From CBDCRK01 sp965220955 (lineage in GTDB: Bacteria; Desulfobacterota; Binatia; Bin18; CBDCRK01): a DNA stretch of 64,000 nucleotides. The stretch's first letter is position 1; each line of letters begins with the position of its first letter. Positions 24,871-32,749 of this stretch are shown one piece after another. Under the pieces are notes generated by a model. That model did not search any database, was not told where the DNA came from, and saw only the letters and a program-made list of their open reading frames with translations. The stretch lies in NCBI GenBank assembly GCA_965220955.1, contig CBDCRK010000037.1, forward strand, positions 568,489-632,488. Reading direction: 5' to 3'. The translations under genes and the position numbers were made by a program.

Positions 24871-26874
24871 ATGAGGGCAACTAGGAAGAAAGAGCCCGGA
24901 AGGGCAAAAGCGTGGACCTACACTCTGGTTCTGGTGCTAGGGATAGGGCTGTGGTCCGGGACCCATTCGGGGGGCCTTTTTGCTCAGCCCCCGACTTACC
25001 CTGCTGGGCTACGCCTGCACCAGCTAACGCTCACGGTCGAGGGCAGCCAGAAGACCCTTGCCTTGCGGTTCTCTCGCCCTCCGGCTTCGGTCCAGGCCTT
25101 TGCTCTTTCCTCTCCTCCCCGCCTAGTTGTGGATGTTAGGGGACCGGTCAAAGCCCGGCCGTCAGCCATCTACCCAGTAGAGGATTCGCTGCTCAGGCGA
25201 GTGCGCGTAGGTTTCCATCCGCAGCACCTCCGTTTCGTCCTGGACTGGCGAGGGGAATTGGTACCGCCGTTTGTTGTCGAGCAGCAAGGGACCCTGATCA
25301 CAGCGGTGCTTAACGCACCCGGCGGAAAGACTGAGGCGGCTCATACCCAGGTGCTTTTTACGCTAGCCGAAACGGGACTTATGGCTCAGCCTGTACCCAA
25401 ACCCTCAGAGCCCCTTGCGCAGCAACCCTCACCGCCAGAAGCCGCCCAGCGCTCAGAACGGGAGCAAGCTTCTCTAGATCTAGAGGATACTACAGCTGCG
25501 GGCCTATCCGCCGACGAACCCCAAACCGGAATACTCAGCGCCCTAGGAGAACAAATAGCTGCCCTATGGGAGCGGACTGACGTGTATGGTTTTGTGGAAA
25601 ACGAGACCGCTTTTCGACTGTACTCTCCTCGCCAGTTCTCCAAGGTACAGAACTGGTTTGAGGTCGAGGTGGACAGCGAGTTAACCCAGTGGGCAGTTCT
25701 CAAAATAATTGCCCGGACTTTGGCTGATCCAGTGAATCACCTGGAGACCAATATCCGGGACTTTGACGCTTCCCCAATAGATCGCTGGGAGATGGGGAAT
25801 TCTGTTGAGGCTGAGCTGCGTGAGCTCTACTTTGAGATCACCCTGGGGGATTTTGATGTGCGTCTAGGCCGGCAACAAATTGTGTGGGGAGAATCCCTTG
25901 GTCTGCGCATCCTGGACGTGATCAATCCCCAGGATTTTCGTGAGTTTATCCTGGATGATTTTATCGATGCTCGCATTCCCCTATGGGGCGCTCGCATCGA
26001 TTACGCTCTGAGAAATTGGACGCTAGAAGGGATCTTCCTGCTTGACTTTGAAGCCAATCGGGCAGCCGATCAGGGAAGCGAGTTCCAGTTCCGCAATATC
26101 CCTATGCCGGCTCTCCCCATTGAGATGCCCTTCCCTCCCTTCCCTGCGGTTCAGGTAACCAAGGTGAAAGAGCCTCGAGACGGTCGCTTTAGTGATGCCG
26201 AGGTGGGACTGCGCGTTTCCCGTTTCTTGCGCAGCATGGATGTATCTCTCAACTATTTCTATACTTGGGACGATTTTCCTACCCCGTTTCGCCGGATTAT
26301 TGGTCCCAATACCTTTCTCATCGAACCCACCCACAAGCGTCTTCACCTTCTGGGCGGGAGTTTCAATTACGCTTTTGACGTGTTTGTCATCCGGGGAGAA
26401 GGGGTTGTAAACTTTGGCAAATACTTTGTCTCTGAGGACCCCAATGAACCGGACGGAGTTCATAAACGCGATTTTCTATTGTACGTTCTGGGTTTTGACT
26501 GGACCGTGAGTGATAACCTGCTGCTCAATGCCCAATTTTTTCAGACCGCAATTCTTGGCAAGCCTAGCGATGTGCCGGACAAGACCGTCAGCAATGCCCT
26601 TTCGCTCTTTTTACGCTCAGACTTCTGGAACGAAACCCTCTTTCCCCAATTCATAGTGATCTATGGCATCAATTTTGGCGACTTGTTGGTACGTCCGCAG
26701 ATTAGCTATCAAATGACAGATTTGCTTTCTTTTACCCTGGGGATGGATTTTTTTGTGGGCTCACGTTCTGGGTTCTTCGGTCAGTATGCCGCCCCGGTTA
26801 ATCCTCACCACCGCTACCACACCGGCCGCAATAACCGGATTTTCTTAGAAATCAAACGCTCCTTTGATCTCTAA
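24871..26874 (+). CDS. AMIN domain fused to DUF1302-type outer-membrane barrel
   Basis: The roughly 667-residue product has a signal anchor or signal peptide (AWTYTLVLVLGIGLWS), then an AMIN domain (about 50-150: LTLTVEGSQKTLALRFSRPP, PPRLVVDVRG, LRRVRVGFHP, LRFVLDW). A Pro-rich linker (about 165-225) leads to a DUF1302 beta-barrel (VRLGRQQIVWGESLGLRILD, DFIDARIPLWGAR) ending ...KRSFDL with a terminal hydrophobic residue. AMIN binds periplasmic wall structures, and DUF1302 proteins are outer-membrane barrels often encoded with RND pumps. ATG 24871 is preferred over GTG 24847, which has no ribosome site. Confidence 0.85.
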   Translation: MRATRKKEPGRAKAWTYTLVLVLGIGLWSGTHSGGLFAQPPTYPAGLRLHQLTLTVEGSQKTLALRFSRPPASVQAFALSSPPRLVVDVRGPVKARPSAIYPVEDSLLRRVRVGFHPQHLRFVLDWRGELVPPFVVEQQGTLITAVLNAPGGKTEAAHTQVLFTLAETGLMAQPVPKPSEPLAQQPSPPEAAQRSEREQASLDLEDTTAAGLSADEPQTGILSALGEQIAALWERTDVYGFVENETAFRLYSPRQFSKVQNWFEVEVDSELTQWAVLKIIARTLADPVNHLETNIRDFDASPIDRWEMGNSVEAELRELYFEITLGDFDVRLGRQQIVWGESLGLRILDVINPQDFREFILDDFIDARIPLWGARIDYALRNWTLEGIFLLDFEANRAADQGSEFQFRNIPMPALPIEMPFPPFPAVQVTKVKEPRDGRFSDAEVGLRVSRFLRSMDVSLNYFYTWDDFPTPFRRIIGPNTFLIEPTHKRLHLLGGSFNYAFDVFVIRGEGVVNFGKYFVSEDPNEPDGVHKRDFLLYVLGFDWTVSDNLLLNAQFFQTAILGKPSDVPDKTVSNALSLFLRSDFWNETLFPQFIVIYGINFGDLLVRPQISYQMTDLLSFTLGMDFFVGSRSGFFGQYAAPVNPHHRYHTGRNNRIFLEIKRSFDL

Positions 26875-26892
26875 CTCAGTACCTTCTTCACT

Positions 26893-29800
26893 TCACCTCA
26901 ATTCCTCAAGCAAGGCCTTGGCCTCCTGCAATTCCGTGGTATCCAATCCCTCGGTGAACCAGCCGTAGATTTCTGCCAGCATCTGTTGAGCCTCTTCCCG
27001 TTTGCCCTGTTGCTGCCAAAGACGACTCAGGCTCACCGCTGCTCGCAGCTCCAACGACTTGGCACCCTGCCGGTGGGCAACGTTCATAGCCTGACGAAAG
27101 CACTCCTCCGCTTCCGATTCATTGCCACTTTTGCCTTTTGTCCCGGTCGGTACGCCGCAGCGGGGGAACCGCTTTTGATTTTTGCCTTCCTGCGCCAGCA
27201 GGAGCTCTCCCTTTGTCCAATATAACCCGGCTTCCCACCAATGCTCCCCACTCTTGTACATTTCCGCCAGCGATTTAGCCAGCAAGTTAAGTCCTTCTTC
27301 TATCTCTCCCGCTTTGCCATACGTCTCAGCCAGCAGAACGGAGAGCTGTCCTAGCTGCTCTACACCCATAGATCGCCAAATGGTCAGGCCCTGGTGCATC
27401 TGGGTAATGCCCTTCTCTACCTGCCCCTGCTGGGCCAGTGCCCAACCCCGCAGAAAAGTCCCCCCCGCCAGAAAATATGGAAACCCCTGTTCACTAGCAA
27501 GCGCAACCAGGGCTTCTGTTCGCTCCTGGACGGCTTGACCTTCCCGCCGGAGCCGGTGGATGCTAGCGGCAAAATGTAGGGCAATAGCCAAGCTAAAGGG
27601 ATGATTCAGTTCGTGGGCCAGGGTGAGAGCCTCGTGGCTCCGCTCCAAAGCTTGGTCCGGATAGCCAAGATGCCATAAGGCCATGGCTGCAAACGACAGG
27701 CAGGCCACCCCAGGGTCCTGCCCGTAGGGGAAAATACAGCATTGGTCCGGGCGGTGCTTCTGAGGATCATAAAAAGTAACTCCCTGCTCTAAGTGATTCT
27801 GGGCAGAGGCAAACTCCCCAAGACGAAACGAGACAACCCCCAATGCCATATGGGCAGGAAGGAAGAAGGCTGGATCTTGCACGTTCTTGGCCAAGCGTAT
27901 GAGCTGCTCTGCTAGCTCGCGTCCTGTCTGGTACTCCCCGCGGGTTATATAAAACCTCCACAAGCCAAATAGCACTGGGAAAAGCTGAGGAGGCTGACAC
28001 CTGGGGCACAGCTCACGGACCCGAGTGTAGACTTTTTCCACCTCAGGAGCGGTAAAGCCCTTAGTAGCTACTAGCGGAGTGCCTAGGGCAAGCTGCAAGG
28101 TCAGCTCTTGCTGGGTGCGCTCAGGGGTATCCGGCAGGTTCTTGAGTAAATCTAAAGCCGTGGTCAAGTGATCGATTGCCTCAGTATAGGCTGACCTCTG
28201 CACCGCCTGTTCGCCAGCCCATTGCAGATACCCCACCGCCTTCCCCGTACTCCCGCTGCGAGTGTAGTGATAGGCCAGCTCCCTATAGTGCTCCTCAAGC
28301 TGGTCGTGAAAGAGTTCTTCCATGGTCTGAGCCGTGCGCTCGTGTAAGCCCATTCGCCTCTCTATCAACAGAGTGTTGTAAGCGACTTCCTGTGTCAGAG
28401 CATGCTTAAAGGTGTACTCTACGTCTGGAAAGGCCGGCTGTTCGTAGATAAATTCGGCTGCCTGCAGTTGGGACAAAAGCTGCTGAAGTTCTTCTTCGGG
28501 ATTGTCCACCACTTTCTTGAGCAACGTCAAGGAAAACTCCCTGCCTATTACCGCCAAGGTTTGCAAAAGTTCTTTCCCCTCAACTCCCAGGCGGTCTATG
28601 TGGGCGGCCAGCACCCCTTGGACTGTAGGTGGAATCTGAATCTCGGTAACAGGTCGAGTCAAAGAGACCCCACCATTTCGTACCAGAATTCCCTGATCAA
28701 ACAGGGTCTGTACTAGCTCCCCCATAAAGAAAGGGTTTCCTTCGGTCTTCTCTAGAATGAGCCGCCTAAGGGAAGTAAGGTCCAGCGGTAGGGGTACATA
28801 AGGTGTGTCCTCTTCAACTTTTTCTGAGCTAAAATGCTTGGCAGGGCTGAGTCCGGTTCCACCTCCCAAAAAGGCTGTGAGTAGCTCCTCAGCGTCCTGC
28901 TGCCCTAGCGGATCAAGTCGTAGCTGGGTGTAGTACGTCTTGCCACCCCAGTGATGCTGGTATTCGGGTCGATAATTCACCAAGAGCAGGATGCGGGCTG
29001 TGGCCACCCCCTCGCTCAGCAGGGTCAGAAAAGCTTGGGTCTCACTGTCCAGCCAATGAAGATCCTCAAAGATCAGCACCAAAGGTTGGTCTAAGCTCTC
29101 GCGTAAAAGAAGTCTCTTTATGGCCTCGAACGTGCGCTGCCGTTTTATCTGGGAGTCCATCTGCTGGAGGCTAGAGTTGGGCTCTGCTACTCCCAGAAGA
29201 GAAAAAAGATAAGGTAAAGTGTCCTCAAAACTGCGATCCAGCGCCAGAACTTTCCCCATGACCTTCTCACGCTTCTTACGCTCGTCGTCCTGAGGAGCGA
29301 TCTGAAAGTAGCTCTTTAGCAACTCAACAAGAGGCAAATAGGGATACGCTTTACCATGGGCAACACCGAAAGTCTCAAGCACCAAACGCCCTCCCGGCGA
29401 AACCAGCTTAAACTCGTGGAACAAACGAGATTTGCCAACTCCGGCTTCTCCCATTACCGCCATAATCTGTCCGTGGCTCTGCTTAGCCAAATCAAAAGCC
29501 CGCCTTAGTTGCTCCATTTCGTCCTGTCTTCCCACAAACTGTACTAGCCCCCTCCTAGCCGCCACCTGGAGCCGAGTGCGTAGGGGTCCCACCCCCACTA
29601 CCTCATATATATGGATGGGCTCAGTGACGCCTTTCACTTGAGAGGCCCCCAGGGGTTTAAACTCAAAATACCCCTCAGTCAGCTTGTGAGTGTGCTCGCT
29701 CACCACAATGGAGCCCGGAGTAGCCAGATTTTCCATCCGCGCCGCTAAGCTGGTCGAGTGTCCCACCGGTACATAGTCTGTGTGCAAGTTGTCTTTGCGG

Positions 29801-30357
29801 ATTGAGCGCACCACCACCTCGCCAGTGTTCACCCCCACCCGTATCTGTAAGTTCAGCCCTTTCTCAAAGCGCAGCTTTTCTGCACATTTTCGGCCTTCTT
29901 GTTGCATCCTTAAGGCGGCATAAAGCGCCCTCTGAGGATGATCTTCATGGGCAATAGGAGCGCCAAACAGGGCAAAGATGCCGTCACCCATGGACTGAGT
30001 GACGTATCCTTCATAGCCATGAACTGCGTCCATCATAAGCTTGAGGGTGGGATCGATGATGCTGCGGGCATCCTCAGGATCAAGATCCTCTATAAGCTCC
30101 ATAGAGCCCTTGATATCAGCAAAGAGGGCAGTAATTGTTTTTCTTTCGCCCTCAGAGTTAGACCGAGCATCCATAGCAGCCTTCTCAGCCAGGATACGCT
30201 TGGCTAGGTGAGAAGGGGTGTAGCTGAGAGGAGGCTGAGAACTAGAGGTTAAGAATTGGGGTAGGGAACCCGACCCCTCCCTTGTGAGCGGGGAGCCACA
30301 TCCCCCGCAAAACTTGAACCGCGGCGGATTTTCAAACCCACAGCTCAGGCAGTTCAT
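26893..30357 (-). CDS. Zinc-ribbon/class III cyclase/AAA ATPase/TPR signalling protein
   Basis: This 1154-residue protein has an N-terminal zinc ribbon (Cys3, Cys6, Cys17, Cys20) and a class III nucleotidyl cyclase domain (about 70-260) with metal aspartates in FADIKG (Asp81) and MGDGIFALFG (Asp125). An AAA/NACHT-like ATPase with Walker A GEAGVGKS (303-310) follows, then a long TPR array (about 700-1150). The transition-state asparagine is replaced by Ser203 while Arg207 remains (STSLAAR). ATG 30357 follows GGAGGTGGCAGGA, better than upstream ATG codons. It is probably a large signal-integrating cyclase or regulator. Confidence 0.93.
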   Translation of the reverse strand: MNCLSCGFENPPRFKFCGGCGSPLTREGSGSLPQFLTSSSQPPLSYTPSHLAKRILAEKAAMDARSNSEGERKTITALFADIKGSMELIEDLDPEDARSIIDPTLKLMMDAVHGYEGYVTQSMGDGIFALFGAPIAHEDHPQRALYAALRMQQEGRKCAEKLRFEKGLNLQIRVGVNTGEVVVRSIRKDNLHTDYVPVGHSTSLAARMENLATPGSIVVSEHTHKLTEGYFEFKPLGASQVKGVTEPIHIYEVVGVGPLRTRLQVAARRGLVQFVGRQDEMEQLRRAFDLAKQSHGQIMAVMGEAGVGKSRLFHEFKLVSPGGRLVLETFGVAHGKAYPYLPLVELLKSYFQIAPQDDERKKREKVMGKVLALDRSFEDTLPYLFSLLGVAEPNSSLQQMDSQIKRQRTFEAIKRLLLRESLDQPLVLIFEDLHWLDSETQAFLTLLSEGVATARILLLVNYRPEYQHHWGGKTYYTQLRLDPLGQQDAEELLTAFLGGGTGLSPAKHFSSEKVEEDTPYVPLPLDLTSLRRLILEKTEGNPFFMGELVQTLFDQGILVRNGGVSLTRPVTEIQIPPTVQGVLAAHIDRLGVEGKELLQTLAVIGREFSLTLLKKVVDNPEEELQQLLSQLQAAEFIYEQPAFPDVEYTFKHALTQEVAYNTLLIERRMGLHERTAQTMEELFHDQLEEHYRELAYHYTRSGSTGKAVGYLQWAGEQAVQRSAYTEAIDHLTTALDLLKNLPDTPERTQQELTLQLALGTPLVATKGFTAPEVEKVYTRVRELCPRCQPPQLFPVLFGLWRFYITRGEYQTGRELAEQLIRLAKNVQDPAFFLPAHMALGVVSFRLGEFASAQNHLEQGVTFYDPQKHRPDQCCIFPYGQDPGVACLSFAAMALWHLGYPDQALERSHEALTLAHELNHPFSLAIALHFAASIHRLRREGQAVQERTEALVALASEQGFPYFLAGGTFLRGWALAQQGQVEKGITQMHQGLTIWRSMGVEQLGQLSVLLAETYGKAGEIEEGLNLLAKSLAEMYKSGEHWWEAGLYWTKGELLLAQEGKNQKRFPRCGVPTGTKGKSGNESEAEECFRQAMNVAHRQGAKSLELRAAVSLSRLWQQQGKREEAQQMLAEIYGWFTEGLDTTELQEAKALLEELR

Positions 30358-30513
30358 TCCTGCCACCTCCGATGTTTGCTTTAGATTTTTTTGGCTACAA
30401 TCTTTAGACTCCATTATAAGTCTTAGATCGAGCGAGGGAAGATGCTTTCTTCTCTCCAATTGCAATTCGTAGGCAAAGCGTGCTAAAGGGGGTTTCTACA
30501 GGAGGAAATAACC

Positions 30514-31317
30514 ATGCCAATAGCACGGGTCGGAGACATCAATATCCACTATGATATCCAAGGCCGGGGAGACCCTTTGCTTTTGATCATGGGCTATGGC
30601 GGCAGCGGGTTCATGTGGGGAGAGGAGTTACTCCATCCTCTTTCTCGTCACTACCAGGTGATCTATTTCGACAACCGCGGGACCGGCCTTACCGACAAGC
30701 CGGACGCAGAATACACCATCCCCATGATGGCGGACGATGCGGCTGGGTTGCTCAGCTACCTGGGTATCCCCAACGCCCACGTCTTTGGTGTTTCCATGGG
30801 TGGAATGATTGCCCAAGAGGTGGCGCTCCGTCAGCCACAACAAGTCAAGCGACTGATCCTTGGCTGTACGCTTTGTGGGGGATCACAAGCTATCCAGGCT
30901 CCACCTGAGGTGATAGAAAAGCTAGTAAACATCCCACCGGATATGCCGCGAGAAGAAGCCGTGCGCCAAGGGTGGCCGGTAATCTTTAGCCCTGGCTTTA
31001 TAGAAAAAGAGGGAGACTTCCTTGATCGCATGGCTGAGCGATCCCTGACCCACCCTACTCCGCTCCACGTAATGACCAGACAGATGGTAGCAATCCAGAG
31101 CTTTAACACCTACGATCGACTTGGGCAAATCACCATGCCCACTCTAGTTATCACCGGTGATGCGGACATTCTGGTGCCACCGGCTAACTCCAACATTCTG
31201 GCGGAAAAGATTCCGAGCGTGTCCTTAAAATTTGTGTCGGGTGCAGGTCATGGCTTTTTCTGGGAAGCCCCACAGGAGACAATTGCACTCATTCGCGACT
31301 TCCTGTCGCCGGCATAA
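30514..31317 (+). CDS. Alpha/beta hydrolase
   Basis: This 267-residue serine hydrolase has MGYGGSGFMW as oxyanion strand, nucleophile Ser94 in FGVSMGGMIA, acid in TGDADILVPP and histidine in GAGHGFFWEAP. It resembles 3-oxoadipate enol-lactonase-like and esterase proteins; the substrate is unknown. The start follows ACAGGAGGAAATAACC. It is divergent from the cyclase gene, sharing a 156-bp promoter region. Confidence 0.9.
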   Translation: MPIARVGDINIHYDIQGRGDPLLLIMGYGGSGFMWGEELLHPLSRHYQVIYFDNRGTGLTDKPDAEYTIPMMADDAAGLLSYLGIPNAHVFGVSMGGMIAQEVALRQPQQVKRLILGCTLCGGSQAIQAPPEVIEKLVNIPPDMPREEAVRQGWPVIFSPGFIEKEGDFLDRMAERSLTHPTPLHVMTRQMVAIQSFNTYDRLGQITMPTLVITGDADILVPPANSNILAEKIPSVSLKFVSGAGHGFFWEAPQETIALIRDFLSPA

Positions 31318-31386
31318 TTGGTCAGCCTTGATTGTGGCCTCCTTCTTGCGGTAAGAAGAAAGAAAACACCAAACAGAGATCCCGCT

Positions 31387-31653
31387 ATGCAATCGGATAA
31401 ACGCATATATTTACGAGTGGGGGACAAGGTGATGCACCGGACCTATCGGGAGTGGGGCACCGGTGTGGTGGTAGAAGAAATGACTTCTACGGTTCCAGGA
31501 GGAACCTGTCTGATCCGCATCCTCTTTGAAGACGGCCGGCAGCGCACATTCAGTAATGATATGGACAACGAAATGTGCTGCTACTACTTTGGTGTGCGCA
31601 GACGTGGGATGCCCTCGCCAGGCGCCTTCTCACGGTTTTTCCCTAACGATTAA
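31387..31653 (+). CDS. DUF3553-like small protein
   Basis: The 88-residue protein reads YLRVGDKVMHRTYREWGTG, then GTCLIRILFEDGRQRTFSND, then CCYYFGVRRRG. This is the compact SH3-like DUF3553 pattern, in which a GDxVxHxxYxxWG motif opens the domain. The function is unknown; relatives are encoded near nucleic-acid enzymes or alone. ATG 31387 is chosen because the homology starts there; longer in-frame starts upstream have no support. It follows the hydrolase on the same strand by 69 bases. Confidence 0.65.
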   Translation: MQSDKRIYLRVGDKVMHRTYREWGTGVVVEEMTSTVPGGTCLIRILFEDGRQRTFSNDMDNEMCCYYFGVRRRGMPSPGAFSRFFPND

Positions 31654-31671
31654 ACGTCATGGCTCAATATT

Positions 31672-31882
31672 CTAAATCGAACCATGTGACATTGGGACGC
31701 AACTGCACTGTTTGAGTGCCTATACCCCCCGTTCACTCTGAGCGTAGCCGTGTCAGCGGCGGAGTCGAAGAGGGCGTTCTTGCTAGGTGTGGTAGCCTTC
31801 GACTTCGCTACGCTCAGGCCGAACGGAGAGAGAGAACCCTCACTGTCACAGCAGTGTACGAATCTTCTGTGGTCTGATTTAG
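31672..31882. repeat. MITE-like element, copy A
   Basis: This 211-bp noncoding element begins CTAAATCGAACC and ends GGTCTGATTTAG, which are inverted ends of each other. Its core is a long hairpin (CCGTTCACTCTGAGCGTAGC...CGCTACGCTCAGGCCGAACGG). A second full-length copy (55784-56002) lies in the opposite orientation and matches both core and flanks. The element is a good candidate for a non-autonomous transposon. Confidence 0.7.
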
Positions 31883-31919
31883 ATCAGCGCAGCGAAAATC
31901 CTGCGATGGTTTTCCCCCG

Positions 31920-31979
31920 GTAGAGGCAACCCCCTATGGTTGCCCTGAGGGTGGGCAGGCACGGGGGCCTGCCCCTACC
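31920..31979. repeat. GTAGGGGCAACC/GGCAGGC hairpin, second copy
   Basis: This copy reads TAGAGGCAACCCCCTATGGT then TGCCCTGAGGGTGGGCAGGC and closes GGGGCCTGCCCCTAC. It matches 7791-7841 with only a few substitutions over about 48 bases. Both copies contain nested palindromes. Confidence 0.7.
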
Positions 31980-32004
31980 TACTCTACTGATTAAACCCCT
32001 TGTT

Positions 32005-32358
32005 TCACTCCAGAATTTCCAGAACTTTTTCAGACGGGCGCGCAATGATCGCCCGCTCTCCTTTAATTATAATCGGGCGCTGCATAAGCACAGGGTGCTG
32101 AATCAGAAGCTCAACCACGGCCTCGCGAGTCACGTATTTTTTCTCGTCCAGGCCAAGTTCCTTAAAGTTTTTGTCTTTACGCACCAGATCCGCAGGAAGG
32201 TCGGGAATCAGGTCCAGGACCTTTTCTAAGCCCGCCCGATCAAGAGGTTCCTTGAGATATTCAATAACGTCGAACTCGACGCCTCGCTCGCGCAAAATCT
32301 CTAGCGCGCCACGAGACTGACCTCAACCAGGATTATGATAGACCTTGAGTTGTTCCAT
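32005..32358 (-). CDS. arsC: ArsC-family arsenate reductase, candidate selenoprotein (in-frame UGA at catalytic Cys)
   Basis: From ATG 32358, behind GGAGGA, the frame reads MEQLKVYHNPG, then UGA (codon 12, 32325-32323), then GQSRGALEILRERGVEF and on to the stop at 32005, 117 codons in all. UGA falls exactly at catalytic Cys12 of glutaredoxin-dependent ArsC. His8, Ser15, Arg60, Arg94 (QRPII) and Arg107 (ARPSE) match R773 ArsC numbering. A strong hairpin follows the UGA (32281-32317). I read U12 as selenocysteine; a nonsense mutation of the cysteine codon is the alternative. A conventional call would start at TTG 32295 and lose the active site. The family reduces arsenate in the cytoplasm. Confidence 0.75.
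32281..32317 (-). promoter_or_regulatory. Bacterial SECIS-like hairpin downstream of UGA in arsC
   Basis: Counting from the base after the UGA, positions 6-11 pair with 37-42 (one wobble). A 3x2 internal loop follows, then CGCGC (15-19) pairs with GCGCG (30-34), leaving a loop UAGAGAUUUU that can close to a G-first loop by an A-U pair. The loop begins about 20 bases after the UGA, in the range known for bacterial SECIS elements. It lies inside the coding region, as such elements do. Confidence 0.6.
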
Positions 32359-32485
32359 GAATATTCCTCCTAATAAGCTGACCTTATTTTATAAGCGCCA
32401 TTATTCCCCTAAGAAAACAGAGATGCAAGAGAAAGGATTCTTCGTGCGGGGGTGTCTCTGCTTAACTTTTCCTTAACCGGAAGAT

Positions 32486-32749
32486 ATGATGTCCCACAAT
32501 ATGCAAGAAAAAGAAAGTGTCAAAGTAAAAGAACCCACACAGATATGGATCTGGGTTATAGTTGTGATTCTGTTCTTTCTCTGCGTACCGTATTTTTTTA
32601 TTGGGACATACAAGCCCCTTGTCTTTGGTCTCCCCCTCTGGTTTGCAACAGTACTTGCTGCTTCCCTGATGTTGGTTGGTTTCACTGTGTACCTGGTCCT
32701 GTGCAAGTGGCGGCTGGCGGCAGCGGTCCTGGGAGAAGAGGAAGACTGA
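32486..32749 (+). CDS. Small membrane protein, DUF3311/YhdT-like symporter partner
   Basis: This 87-residue protein has two membrane segments (WIWVIVVILFFLCVPYFF and PLWFATVLAASLMLVGFTVY). Such short proteins are usually encoded directly before SSS-family symporters as an accessory subunit. Its TGA stop overlaps the ATG of the next gene (TGATG at 32747-32751). ATG 32486 or 32489 may be the start. The gene looks intact although its symporter partner is broken. Confidence 0.7.
   Translation: MMSHNMQEKESVKVKEPTQIWIWVIVVILFFLCVPYFFIGTYKPLVFGLPLWFATVLAASLMLVGFTVYLVLCKWRLAAAVLGEEED

Noticed and set aside
31936..32229. 97-codon plus-strand frame over the ArsC gene
   Set aside because: It starts inside the repeat element and is antisense to the well-supported ArsC coding frame.
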